Made by a program: the position numbers and the translations under genes. From Collinsella sp. (lineage in GTDB: Bacteria > Actinomycetota > Coriobacteriia > Coriobacteriales > Coriobacteriaceae), in assembly GCA_019414045.1 (NCBI GenBank), contig DXMW01000012.1, positions 14,521 through 78,520 of the forward strand: a stretch of 64,000 nt of DNA, written 5' to 3'. The notes beneath the pieces are model-generated. The model was not told the origin of the DNA and ran no database searches. It saw only the letters and a list, made by a program, of their open reading frames with translations. This document shows positions 51,855-60,329 of the stretch, one piece after another (within the stretch, counting starts at the first letter, position 1; every line of letters begins with the position of its first letter).

Positions 51855-52984
51855 CGCTCCTTAAACGAAAGTTCAATAGTTACCTTGGAAAACGCGACGG
51901 TCACGCCGCCGTGAGCGAGCTTCGGGAAGATAAGTTTACCCCCGTCCGCGAGCGCCGCGCGCTCGCACACGTTGTCGACCCCCACCGTCGCGCGCACGAA
52001 ATCAGATGGCGAAACGCTGCCTTCGACCTGCGACAACTCCTCTGCGGAATACGTCGCGAGTGGGATATTGCGCGCGCGGCAGAAGGCGAGCAGACCCTCC
52101 TCGCGCGCCTTCACGTCGATCGTCGCCGCCTCGCGCACGGCCGAGGGCGAGATGCCCGCCTGCCCGCACGCGAGAAGAAACGCCTCCCCGATCGCTTCGG
52201 CGCACGCACCGCGACGGCACCCTATGCCCGCAACGATGCAGGGCACGACAAGGCGAAGCGGCTCGGGTGCAGGCGCCTGCGCCCGCACGCCCGCCGGCTT
52301 CCCCGTCTCACCGGCGCACACAACCTCGCCCGTTGTCTCCGCCGCGCGAACGGACGCACCCGCATTCGCGCCAGCGAACGGCGACACGACGATATCGGCC
52401 CGAGCGCTGTCGGACGCAATGTCAACCCCCTCAGGCGGCTGTCCCGAAATCGGCATGTCGGAATAGAGCGCCACGCGCCCGCCCGAAAGCAGCCGCGCCG
52501 ACACTCGCTTGATAGCCTCGGGATTCGAAACGGCGAGCCCCGCACAGCGCGCCCACGTATCCACCGCCCACACGCCGCGGACGTCGGTCGCCGTGGTGAT
52601 GACGGGGATGGCCCCTGCCGCGCGTGCCACAGTTTGCGCAAGCTCGTTCGCACCGCCCAAATGCCCCGACAAAAGCGGGACGGCAAAGCGCCCCGCCTCG
52701 TCGATCACCACAACCGCGGAATCGTTTGCCTTCGAGGCGACATGCGGCGCGATCGCCCGCACGGCGATGCCCGCCGCGCCCACGAACAGAAGCGCGTCCG
52801 ACGCTTCCCACGCGAGCGCCGTCCATGCGCGCAGGTCGGCCTTCCCCTCGCCGAACCCGCGCGAAACGGAAACGTTCCAGCCAGGGTCATCTTCACCTGT
52901 CTGCGCGCAATCGGAAAGCGCACGTGCGACGCGCCCCGCCAACGCATACCCCCTCTCAGTGAACGCTATGCAGGAAATCCTCAT
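51851..52984 (-). CDS. cbiG: Cobalt-precorrin-5A hydrolase
   Basis: A 377-residue CbiG that opens the lactone and releases acetaldehyde (C2 unit) in the anaerobic pathway. N-terminal half: LLFVGAAGIAVRAIAPHV and VPLLSGHLGGANELA. Middle: VITTATDVRGVWAVDTWA. C-terminal CobE-like domain: VAGIGCRRGACAEAI and TVGVDNVCERAA. The presence of cbiG, cbiD and cbiK marks the oxygen-independent route. It begins directly after the cbiL stop. Confidence 0.94.
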   Translation of the reverse strand: MRISCIAFTERGYALAGRVARALSDCAQTGEDDPGWNVSVSRGFGEGKADLRAWTALAWEASDALLFVGAAGIAVRAIAPHVASKANDSAVVVIDEAGRFAVPLLSGHLGGANELAQTVARAAGAIPVITTATDVRGVWAVDTWARCAGLAVSNPEAIKRVSARLLSGGRVALYSDMPISGQPPEGVDIASDSARADIVVSPFAGANAGASVRAAETTGEVVCAGETGKPAGVRAQAPAPEPLRLVVPCIVAGIGCRRGACAEAIGEAFLLACGQAGISPSAVREAATIDVKAREEGLLAFCRARNIPLATYSAEELSQVEGSVSPSDFVRATVGVDNVCERAALADGGKLIFPKLAHGGVTVAFSKVTIELSFKER

Positions 52985-53674
52985 CTAGCGCACCACCATA
53001 GTCGAGAAGTAGCTGCCCCGATCGGGCACATCGTCGAGCGAGCGGTACACGCGCTCGCCCGGAAGCCCACAGTCCTCTACGAGCTCGGCACCGTCGAAGG
53101 CGCCCTCCTCGCGAAGGATGCGCTTCGTGTCCGCAAGCGAGCGGCGCGCCTTCATGACCACCTTCGTCCCCGGCCAGCCGATTGCGCGGCGCACGTCGTC
53201 GTAGCCGCCGGGCACGATGTGCAGAGGCGACGACATCTCGGGCGTGAGGTCGCGCTCGAGCGCCGCGGCGACCGCGCAGAAGCTCGGCACGCCGGGAATG
53301 GCGCGCGCCTCGAACCCGCGGGCGCGCACGTCGGGCGCTATGCGCTGGAAGGTGGCGTAGATGCTCGGGTCCCCCAGGTTCAGCAGCGCGACGTCGCGGA
53401 CCGCATCCAGGTGCGCGACAAGCTCGCGAACAAGCGAGGCATGCTCGGTCGCGCGGCGCTCGGCGTCGCGCGTCATCGAGAATCTCACGGGGATCACCGT
53501 CTTGCCTGTAAGGTCGACGGCGCCGCGCACGATGTCGAGCGCGACCATGACCCCGTCCGCCGTCTGCGGTGCGGCGATGACCGGACACGATTCGATTGTG
53601 CGGACGGCCTTGATCGTGAGCAGCTCGGGGTCGCCAGGCCCCGTGCCCACCCCGTACAGCACGCCTTTACTCAT
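52985..53674 (-). CDS. cbiL: Cobalt-precorrin-2 C20-methyltransferase
   Basis: A 229-residue CbiL/CobI tetrapyrrole methylase. Motifs: GVGTGPGDPELLTIKAVRTI, NLGDPSIYATFQRIAPDV, ARAIPGVPSFCAVAAAL, and VMKARRSLADTKRIL. It performs the first SAM-dependent step after cobalt insertion. I chose ATG 53674, which overlaps the cbiD stop by 8 nt; an earlier in-frame ATG lies inside cbiD. Confidence 0.94.
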   Translation of the reverse strand: MSKGVLYGVGTGPGDPELLTIKAVRTIESCPVIAAPQTADGVMVALDIVRGAVDLTGKTVIPVRFSMTRDAERRATEHASLVRELVAHLDAVRDVALLNLGDPSIYATFQRIAPDVRARGFEARAIPGVPSFCAVAAALERDLTPEMSSPLHIVPGGYDDVRRAIGWPGTKVVMKARRSLADTKRILREEGAFDGAELVEDCGLPGERVYRSLDDVPDRGSYFSTMVVR

Positions 53675-54851
53675 ACGTCGCCCCCAATTCCCCGATAACT
53701 GCATCGGCGCCCGACGTGCGGAAAATCTCGCGGCGCTCGGCGTCGAACACGACCGCGGCGATGTCGCATGCGCCCGCCGCGCGGCGGCGCAACCTGTCCT
53801 CGATTGCCGCAGCGAGCGAGGCGCGCGCAGCGTCCCCCACGCCGGCGGCCTCGATTACCTCGAGCGCCGCCGTGGTCGTGACCGACGACATGATCTCGCG
53901 CACGGTCTTCGCGCCCGCGCCGGCCAAGGCCGCGTGAGCGGCCAGAATCTCCGCGCGGCAGTCGGCGGTACGCGAATGGGTGTCCATGATGCCGCCCGCG
54001 ACCTTCACCAGCTTGCCGATGTGTCCCACAAGAAGAACATTGGTAAATCCCTCGCGAACGCAGCAATCAATCGCATCGCCCACAAAGTTGGAGATGAAGA
54101 CCACCGGCGCACCGTTTAGGTGAAAATGCCCCGAGATGAACTGCGCGCCGTAGTTGCCGGGCGTGAGCACGACTCCGCGCCGCCCCATAGCCGCATGCTG
54201 CCGGATCTCGAGCTCGATGCTGTCGCGCAAGGCAGCGAGGCTGCGCGGCTCGACGATGCCCGTCGTGCCCAGGATGGAGATGCCGTCCTCTATCCCCAGG
54301 TGCGGGTTGAAGGTCTTTTCGGCAAGGGCAACACCCTCGGGTACCGAAATCGTCACAGCAATATTTCCAGAAAAGCCGTGCGCGGCGCACACCTCGCGCA
54401 CCGCCGAAGTGATCATCGCGCGCGGCGTCGCGTTGATGGCGGCCGCCCCCACCGGCTGCTCGAGCCCGGGCAACGTCACGCGCCCCACGCCCACGCCGCC
54501 ATCAACGGAAACTTCCGATTCGAGCGCGGGCACGCCCTTGCTGCCCGCAGCGCCCGTGCCCGACCCCGCATGTTCCACGCGCGCGTACACGAGCACGCCG
54601 TCGGTCACATCGGCATCGTCGCCTGCGTCCTTTCGCACGGCGCACTGGGCGCACCCCTCGCCGATGCATGCGTCGACCACGTCCGTCTCGACGGGCAGCC
54701 CGCCGGGGGTGACGATCGACACGTGGCCGACGGGCTTTCGTGACAAGAGCATCTCGCAGGCCGCCTTCGCCGCGAGCGCGGCGCAGCTCCCCGTGGTATA
54801 GCCGCAGCGCAGGCGGGTCGTCCCGGTATATATGTAGTGCTCGAAGGCCAC
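53667..54851 (-). CDS. cbiD: Cobalt-precorrin-5B C1-methyltransferase
   Basis: A 394-residue CbiD, the C1 methyltransferase unique to the anaerobic route. The signature LRCGYTTGSCAALAAKAACEML is near the N-terminus, with KDAGDDADVTDG, INATPRAMI, TISVPEGVALAEKTFNPHLGI and GHIGKLVKVAGGIMDTHSRTADCRAEIL (family consensus). It starts with GTG 54851, 1 nt after the cbiF stop. GGAAGG lies 12 nt before, a slightly long spacing. Confidence 0.94.
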   Translation of the reverse strand: MAFEHYIYTGTTRLRCGYTTGSCAALAAKAACEMLLSRKPVGHVSIVTPGGLPVETDVVDACIGEGCAQCAVRKDAGDDADVTDGVLVYARVEHAGSGTGAAGSKGVPALESEVSVDGGVGVGRVTLPGLEQPVGAAAINATPRAMITSAVREVCAAHGFSGNIAVTISVPEGVALAEKTFNPHLGIEDGISILGTTGIVEPRSLAALRDSIELEIRQHAAMGRRGVVLTPGNYGAQFISGHFHLNGAPVVFISNFVGDAIDCCVREGFTNVLLVGHIGKLVKVAGGIMDTHSRTADCRAEILAAHAALAGAGAKTVREIMSSVTTTAALEVIEAAGVGDAARASLAAAIEDRLRRRAAGACDIAAVVFDAERREIFRTSGADAVIGELGATYE

Positions 54852-54852
54852 G

Positions 54853-55644
54853 CTAGCTGCTCGCCTTCCGATACCCCGTGGCAAACGAAGGGTCGTAAAG
54901 CTTGCTGCGCTCGTACGACTCCGCTTGCGCGCCGTCGTGCGCAAGTCCGCCGCGAGCTCCGAGCACGCGGCCCACCACCACGAGCGCCGTGCGGTCGATG
55001 CCCTCTCGCGCGCCCGCATCGGCGAGCGTGCCCACTGTGCAGCGCACCACGCGCTCCTCAGGCCAGGTCGCCTTGTACACGAGCGCCGCCGGCTCATCGG
55101 AGCTGCGGCCCGCGGCCAAAAGCTCGACGGAAAGCTCGGCGAGCATACCCGAGCTCAGGAAGATGACCATAGTCGAGCCGCTTTCCGCCATGGTGCGCAT
55201 GCCCTCGCCCGCGGGCATGGGGGTGCGCCCGGAAAGCCGCGTGATCACGACCGACTGGCTGATTCCCGGCAGCGTGTATTCCTGGCGAAGCGCCGCCGCG
55301 GCACCGCAAAAGCTCGACACGCCGGGCACCACCTCGTAGTCCACGCCGCGCGCGTCGAGCGCGTCCATCTGCTCCTGGATGGCGCCGTACAGGCACGGGT
55401 CGCCCGTGTGCAGGCGCACCACTTCCTCGCCCCGCGCATCTGCCGCGCACATCACGTCGAGCACTTCCTCCAAGGTCATATGCGCGCTGTCGTAGACGAT
55501 GCAGGATTCCTTGCACTCGGCGAGCAGCTCGGGGTTCACAAGGCTTCCCGCCCAAACGACCACGTCGGCCGCGCGCAGAAGGCGCGCCCCGCGCAGCGTG
55601 ATAAGGTCGGCGGCGCCCGAGCCTGCGCCAACGATATGAATCAT
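54853..55644 (-). CDS. cbiF: Cobalt-precorrin-4 C11-methyltransferase
   Basis: A 263-residue CbiF/CobM methylase. Motifs: MIHIVGAGSGAADLITLRGARLL, VWAGSLVNPELL, VVRLHTGDPCLYGAIQEQMDAL, YEVVPGVSSFCGAAAALRQEYTLP and SQSVVITRLSGRTPMP. It is the first gene of the operon; GGGAAGGGAAGG precedes the ATG. The upstream region is shared with the divergent riboswitch-controlled transport operon. Confidence 0.95.
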   Translation of the reverse strand: MIHIVGAGSGAADLITLRGARLLRAADVVVWAGSLVNPELLAECKESCIVYDSAHMTLEEVLDVMCAADARGEEVVRLHTGDPCLYGAIQEQMDALDARGVDYEVVPGVSSFCGAAAALRQEYTLPGISQSVVITRLSGRTPMPAGEGMRTMAESGSTMVIFLSSGMLAELSVELLAAGRSSDEPAALVYKATWPEERVVRCTVGTLADAGAREGIDRTALVVVGRVLGARGGLAHDGAQAESYERSKLYDPSFATGYRKASS

Positions 55645-55859
55645 CCGAGCCTTCCCTTCCCGTTTCTCATCGCAACCGTTTACGCCGCCATTTGCGCAGC
55701 GGGCAAAACACGGCGCCCGCAGTGGCAATCGGCGCAAATACGCAGGCAGGAGGCGCAATGCCGCCCGCCCTGGCTTTGACACGTTCACAAGTGCCCACTA
55801 TCATAGTAAAAGTTTCGGCAACGAGCATATGACAATCGGATAAAAGGAAATGACCGGCG
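55645..55859. other. Divergent intergenic region of the two cobalamin operons
   Basis: No gene is seen. On the minus strand a TATGAT (55805-55800) could serve as -10 for the corrin operon but has no matching -35. An AAGCCAGG word on the minus strand near 55770 resembles a B12 box, but the rest of a riboswitch core is missing. Confidence 0.45.
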
Positions 55860-55980
55860 CGGCACCCGCACAGCCCGCGCTGGCTTGCGGAGGGAACCAG
55901 GTGGGAATCCTGGGCAAGGGACATTACTGTGTAGGACGCGCAGGCGAACCGTCTCGCGCCCCAAGCCAGACTGCTTCGCC
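55860..55980 (+). promoter_or_regulatory. Cobalamin riboswitch
   Basis: The plus strand carries the conserved core: AGGGAACCAGGTGGGAATCC (55891-55910), then TGGGCAAGGGACATTACTGTG, and the B12-box-like AAGCCAGACTGC (55963-55974). The paired elements CCAGG/CCTGG are present. Downstream hairpins (CACGGC-ATC-GCCGTG near 55988-56002 and CCCCGAGGGG near 56021-56030 before TTTTCTTT) may be the expression platform that stops or blocks expression of the chelatase-transporter operon when cobalamin is bound. Confidence 0.85.
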
Positions 55981-56102
55981 TTTTCCTCACGGCATCGCCG
56001 TGGCGTTAGCTCCTTGTGAACCCCGAGGGGCGCGCTTTTCTTTCGCTTGTGCCGACAAGCAACTGTCGCCGGGGGACCGGCAAACCGAGGAAAGGAAAAA
56101 CC

Positions 56103-57029
56103 ATGTCCGACCAGATGTCACGCCGCGGCTTCATGGGCGCCGCAGCAACCGGAGCCTTCGCACTCGCCGGAGTCGCGCTCGCGGGCTGCTCCAGCACCTC
56201 CGCGAGTTCCGAGAAATCGAGCGAAAAGGAGAAGGCCGTGAAGCCGGTCATCCTCGTCACGAGCTTCGGCACGAGCTACAACGACTCGCGCCACATCACC
56301 ATCGGCGCCATCGAAGACGCTATCCGCGAGAAGTACTGGCAGGACTACGACATCCGCCGCGCCTTCACCGCGCAGATCATCATCGACAAGCTGAAGAAGC
56401 GCGACGGCATCACGATCGACAACATGACCGAGGCGCTCGACCGCTGCGTGGAAGACGGCGTGAAGGAAATTGTCGTGCAGCCGACGCATCTCATGGCTGG
56501 CCTGGAATACGCCGACGTGAAAGACGAGCTCGACAAGTACGCCGACAAGTTCGACAAGATCTCGCTCGGCGACCCGCTGCTCACCTCCGACGACGACTAC
56601 AAGAAGGTGGCCGCAGCCATTAAGGAGAACATGGCGTCCTTCGACGACGGCAAGACGGCGCTGTGCCTCATGGGCCACGGCACCGAAGCCGATTCCAACG
56701 CCGACTATGCCAAGATGCAGGAAGTGTTTAAGAACGAGGGCTTGACGCAGTTCTTCGTCGGCACCGTCGAGGCTGAGCCGACCTGCGAGGATGTTATCGC
56801 CGCCGCGAGCGCCGCAGGGTACAAGAAGGCCGTGCTCGCGCCGTTCATGGTGGTCGCGGGCGACCACGCGAACAACGACATGGCAGACGAGACCGACCCC
56901 GACAGCTGGGCTGCGAAGTTCGTGGCCGCCGGCTTCGAAGTGACGTGCCTGCTCCAGGGTCTGGGACAGAACGTCGCGGTCGACGACATCTACGTCTCGC
57001 ACGTGGACGACGCCATCGCCAAGCTGTAA
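56103..57029 (+). CDS. cbiK: Exported CbiK-type sirohydrochlorin cobaltochelatase, lipoprotein
   Basis: A 308-residue class II chelatase of the CbiK family: ILVTSFGTSYNDSRHITIGAIEDAI, VVQPTHLMAGLEYADV (metal His), LMGHGTEADSNADYAKM (second His) and MVVAGDHANNDMA. Unlike cytoplasmic CbiK it has an export signal: an SRRGFMG twin-arginine-like motif followed by a hydrophobic stretch and a lipobox LAGC (Cys near residue 30), then a Ser/Glu/Lys linker. It would insert cobalt (or iron) outside the membrane, like the periplasmic CbiK of Desulfovibrio. First gene after the riboswitch; ATG at 56103 after AGGAAAGG. Confidence 0.9.
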   Translation: MSDQMSRRGFMGAAATGAFALAGVALAGCSSTSASSEKSSEKEKAVKPVILVTSFGTSYNDSRHITIGAIEDAIREKYWQDYDIRRAFTAQIIIDKLKKRDGITIDNMTEALDRCVEDGVKEIVVQPTHLMAGLEYADVKDELDKYADKFDKISLGDPLLTSDDDYKKVAAAIKENMASFDDGKTALCLMGHGTEADSNADYAKMQEVFKNEGLTQFFVGTVEAEPTCEDVIAAASAAGYKKAVLAPFMVVAGDHANNDMADETDPDSWAAKFVAAGFEVTCLLQGLGQNVAVDDIYVSHVDDAIAKL

Positions 57030-57174
57030 ACTCGCCGCGCACGGGGGCACCGGTCGCGTCCCCGTGCGACGGGCATGCGCCTTTCCCCGACTGACGACGC
57101 ATGCCCGTTGCATTCGCATCCCGCCCGCCCACCGCACGGCGCGGGCGGTCGAAGTGATTGAAAGGAACCCCTCC

Positions 57175-57708
57175 ATGTTGAAGAAAACCCTCGTCTTCGC
57201 CCTGTCGGCGGCGTTTTTCGCGTTCTCGCTCGCCGGCTGCGGCGGAAATTCAATCGACAGCGCAAAGGCAAGCGATGCCGATTCCCAGGAAAAGACCGAA
57301 CAGGCGGCCGATGCGCCCGAGGGCGCAAGCGCTGCCCCCATTACCGCCGACAAGGTGGCTGACGGCACCTATCCAATCACCGTAGATTCCAGCTCGAACA
57401 TGTTCAGGATTGTGGACGCCCAGCTCATCGTGGAAAACGGCTCCATGCACTGCGTGATGACGCTTTCCGGCACGGGCTACGGCAAGCTCTTCATGGGCAC
57501 GGGCGACGAGGCTGCCGCCGCGAGCGAGGCCGACTTCATCCCCTATGTGGAAAACGCGGAAGGCAAGTACACCTACGACGTGCCCGTTGATGCGCTCGAC
57601 GAGGACACCGCCTGTGCCGCGTGGAGTATTAGAAAAGAGCAGTGGTACGACCGCACGCTTGTGTTCGAATCCGCCGGCGTCGATCTGCGCGCCGACGCAC
57701 TGAAGTAA
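57175..57708 (+). CDS. Small lipoprotein with a beta-rich domain shared with the next gene
   Basis: A 177-residue protein with a signal peptide ending in lipobox SLAGC (Cys21) and an acidic linker. From about residue 60 there is a beta-rich domain (DGTYPITVDSSS, LIVENGSMHCVMTLSGTGYGKLF, YDVPVDALDED, WYDRTLVFES). The same pattern occurs at the start of the next protein. I do not recognise the family with certainty; a NEAT-like tetrapyrrole-binding fold is a possible comparison. Context suggests it binds the chelatase product or its metal before import. Confidence 0.75.
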   Translation: MLKKTLVFALSAAFFAFSLAGCGGNSIDSAKASDADSQEKTEQAADAPEGASAAPITADKVADGTYPITVDSSSNMFRIVDAQLIVENGSMHCVMTLSGTGYGKLFMGTGDEAAAASEADFIPYVENAEGKYTYDVPVDALDEDTACAAWSIRKEQWYDRTLVFESAGVDLRADALK

Positions 57709-57712
57709 CGCC

Positions 57713-59284
57713 ATGCGGTCGATTCTCCCCAAGGGGGAAAACAGGAAGCGCCACAGCATCGCGGCGCGCGCGATCACCTGCGTTCTCGTCGCCCTGCTCG
57801 CGCTTCCCTTCGCGGGGTGCAGTGCGAGCCCGAACGCGACCGGTGGCACGGCGCGCTCTCAGGAATACACTGTGAGTGTCTCGCTTTCCGGTGGGTCAGG
57901 GCGCGCAAGCATCGCCTCACCCACCACAATTGTGAAGGATGGCGACACCTACACCGCGACCATCACCTGGTCGAGTTCGAACTACGACAAGATGACCGTC
58001 GACGGCGTGGACTACGCGCCCGTAAACGACGGCGGCAACTCCACGTTCGAGATACCCGTCACGCTCGACGAGGACATCGCCGTGTCGGCCGAGACCGTCG
58101 CCATGTCGACGCCGCACACCATCGACTACACGATCCACTTCGACTCATCCACCATGAAGGAGAAATCGGGCGAAGAAGCAAGCGGTGGCTCCCCTGCGGG
58201 AACGGCTTCAAGCGCCGCGGCCGACTTCCACAACGCCGATTTGGGCTGCGGCTGGGAGCCGACGGGGGCGCTTCAGCTTGAATACGCCGAGCACTTCACT
58301 GTCGACGAGTTCGAAGGCGGTCTGCGGCTTATCTGCGTTTCGAATGGGGAGCGTTTCCTCGTGGTGCCGCAAGATGCGAAGGTACCTGATGCGTTGAGCT
58401 CCGACATCGCGGTCATAAGGCGCCCCGCCGACAAGGTGTACCTCGTGTCGTCGGCGACGATGTGCCTGGTCGACGCGCTCGATGCGAACGACAATATCAT
58501 CATGTCGGGCACGAAGGCCGACGATTGCTCGGTCGCAGGCTTCAAAAGCGCGCTCGAAAGTGGGGCGATCGCCTACGGCGGCAAGTACAGCGCGCCCGAC
58601 TACGAGCGAATATCGGCCTCGGGCTGCACGCTCGCCATCGAGAACACCATGATCAACCACACGCCCGATGTGAAGGAAAAGCTGCAGAAGCTCGGGCTCG
58701 TCGTGCTCACCGAACAGTCGTCGAGCGAGCCCGAAGCACTCGGGCGCGTCGAGTGGATTAAGCTTTTCGGCGTCCTGTTCGACAAGGAAGACGAGGCCGC
58801 GCACCTGTTCAACGAGCAGAAGGCCCGCGTCGAGCAAACGTCGGGGCTCGCGTCGTCAGGTAAAACCGTGGCGTATTTCTACATTAACTCGAACGGGGCC
58901 GCCGTCACGCGGCGGGCGGGCGACTACGTGGCGCAGATGATCGAGCTTGCAGGCGGCAGCTATGCGCTCGATGACGCGCAGGCGGCGTCGACGTCAGGTT
59001 CCTCAGTAACGCTCGAAATGGAGCGCTTCTACGCGACGGCGAAGGATGCCGACATCATCGTCTACAACGGCACCATCGACGAATCGGTTGCCACCTTGAA
59101 CGACTTCGTAGGCAAAAACGCGCTATTGTCGCAGTTCAAAGCCGTGAAGAACGGCAACGTCTGGGTCACAAGCGCCGACATGTACCAGCAGATGACTTCT
59201 ACCGCCGACATTATCGACGAGCTGCACGGGGCGTTCACCGGCGATGACGCGAGCGACTTCCATTATCTGAGGAAGCTCGGTTAG
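57713..59284 (+). CDS. Two-domain ABC substrate-binding lipoprotein (BtuF/FhuD-like)
   Basis: A 523-residue protein. The hydrophobic signal ends in lipobox FAGC (near residue 36). Residues 45-150 repeat the beta-rich domain of the previous gene (EYTVSVSLS, TIVKDGDTYTATITWSSSNYDKM, FEIPVTLDEDIAV, IDYTIHFDSS). Residues 180-523 form a class III periplasmic-binding fold for metal chelates or corrinoids: DIAVIRRPADKVYLVSSATMCLVDAL, MINHTPDVKEKLQKLGL, and VWVTSADMYQQMTSTADIIDELHGAF. It starts 4 nt after the previous stop and hands its ligand to the permease encoded next. Confidence 0.87.
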   Translation: MRSILPKGENRKRHSIAARAITCVLVALLALPFAGCSASPNATGGTARSQEYTVSVSLSGGSGRASIASPTTIVKDGDTYTATITWSSSNYDKMTVDGVDYAPVNDGGNSTFEIPVTLDEDIAVSAETVAMSTPHTIDYTIHFDSSTMKEKSGEEASGGSPAGTASSAAADFHNADLGCGWEPTGALQLEYAEHFTVDEFEGGLRLICVSNGERFLVVPQDAKVPDALSSDIAVIRRPADKVYLVSSATMCLVDALDANDNIIMSGTKADDCSVAGFKSALESGAIAYGGKYSAPDYERISASGCTLAIENTMINHTPDVKEKLQKLGLVVLTEQSSSEPEALGRVEWIKLFGVLFDKEDEAAHLFNEQKARVEQTSGLASSGKTVAYFYINSNGAAVTRRAGDYVAQMIELAGGSYALDDAQAASTSGSSVTLEMERFYATAKDADIIVYNGTIDESVATLNDFVGKNALLSQFKAVKNGNVWVTSADMYQQMTSTADIIDELHGAFTGDDASDFHYLRKLG

Positions 59285-59288
59285 CGCC

Positions 59289-60329
59289 ATGAGAAGCCGG
59301 CTTTCCATGGCATACGACGAATCGGGGCGCGCCGCGCGGTGTCGCGTCGTGACGGCGCTGCTCGCTGTTGCCCTCATCGTGCTCGTCGGGGCCAACCTGT
59401 GCATCGGGAGCGTGCTCGTGCCCGCAGACCACATCCCCGGCATCCTTTCGGGCGGCGCGGCCAATTCCATGGAAAGCCAGGTCATCTGGGAGATTCGCCT
59501 GCCGCGCGTGCTTTCAGCCGTGCTTCTCGGCGGGGCACTTTCGCTTTCCGGGTTCCTGCTGCAGACGTTTTTCAACAACCCCATCGCCGACCCGTTCATC
59601 TTGGGCGTCTCCTCGGGCGCAAAGTTCGTCGTCGCGCTTACGATGATCGTACTTCTAGGCGCGAACCAGGCCATGTCCTCGCCGGCCATGGTGGCCGCAG
59701 CGTTTCTGGGCTCGCTTATCACCATCGGCTTCGTGCTCCTCATCGCACGGCGCATAAGTTCCATGGCCATGCTCATCGTGGCGGGCGTCATGGTGGGATA
59801 CATCTGCTCGGCGGCGACGAACTTCCTCATCGCCTTCGCCGACGACCAGTCCATCGTGAACCTGCACAACTGGTCTTTGGGTAGCTTCTCGGGTTCGAGC
59901 TGGGACGACATCGCGATCATCGCGGTCGTGGTGATCACCGTGAGCGCATGCGTATTCGCGATATCGAAGCCCCTTTCCGCCTTCCAGCTGGGAGAAGCCT
60001 ACGCGAAAAGCGTCGGCGTGAACGTCGAACGCTTCCGCGTGGTGCTCGTCCTTCTAGCGAGCATGCTCTCCGCCTGCGTGACCGCGTTCGCTGGTCCGGT
60101 GTCGTTCGTAGGCATCGCGGTTCCGCATCTCGTGAAGTCGGCGCTAAAGTCGTCGAAGCCCATCCGCGTGATTCCTGCGTGCTTCTTGGGAGGCGCCATC
60201 TTCTGCGCGGGCTGCGATTTGATCGCGCGCACGCTGTTCTCTCCCGTCGAGCTTTCCATCAGCGCCGTCACCGCCATCTTCGGCGCTCCGGTGGTTATCG
60301 CGCTCATGTTGAAGAAGCGGGTGAGGTAG
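59289..60329 (+). CDS. FecCD/BtuC-family ABC permease
   Basis: A 346-residue permease of iron-complex/vitamin B12 type with about nine to ten membrane helices. Hallmarks: IWEIRLPRVLSAVLLGGALSLSGFLLQTFFNNPIADPFILGVSSGAKF near the N-terminus, LGSFSGSSWDDI, and the C-terminal coupling region GPVSFVGIAVPHLVKSAL. It lies 4 nt after the binding-protein gene and directly before the ATPase, one transport operon. Confidence 0.93.
   Translation: MRSRLSMAYDESGRAARCRVVTALLAVALIVLVGANLCIGSVLVPADHIPGILSGGAANSMESQVIWEIRLPRVLSAVLLGGALSLSGFLLQTFFNNPIADPFILGVSSGAKFVVALTMIVLLGANQAMSSPAMVAAAFLGSLITIGFVLLIARRISSMAMLIVAGVMVGYICSAATNFLIAFADDQSIVNLHNWSLGSFSGSSWDDIAIIAVVVITVSACVFAISKPLSAFQLGEAYAKSVGVNVERFRVVLVLLASMLSACVTAFAGPVSFVGIAVPHLVKSALKSSKPIRVIPACFLGGAIFCAGCDLIARTLFSPVELSISAVTAIFGAPVVIALMLKKRVR

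Noticed and set aside
55700..55800. Possible second cobalamin riboswitch on the minus strand before cbiF
   Set aside because: Only AAGCCAGG and a weak ACTTGTGAACG word are seen; the GGTG and AATCC core elements are missing.
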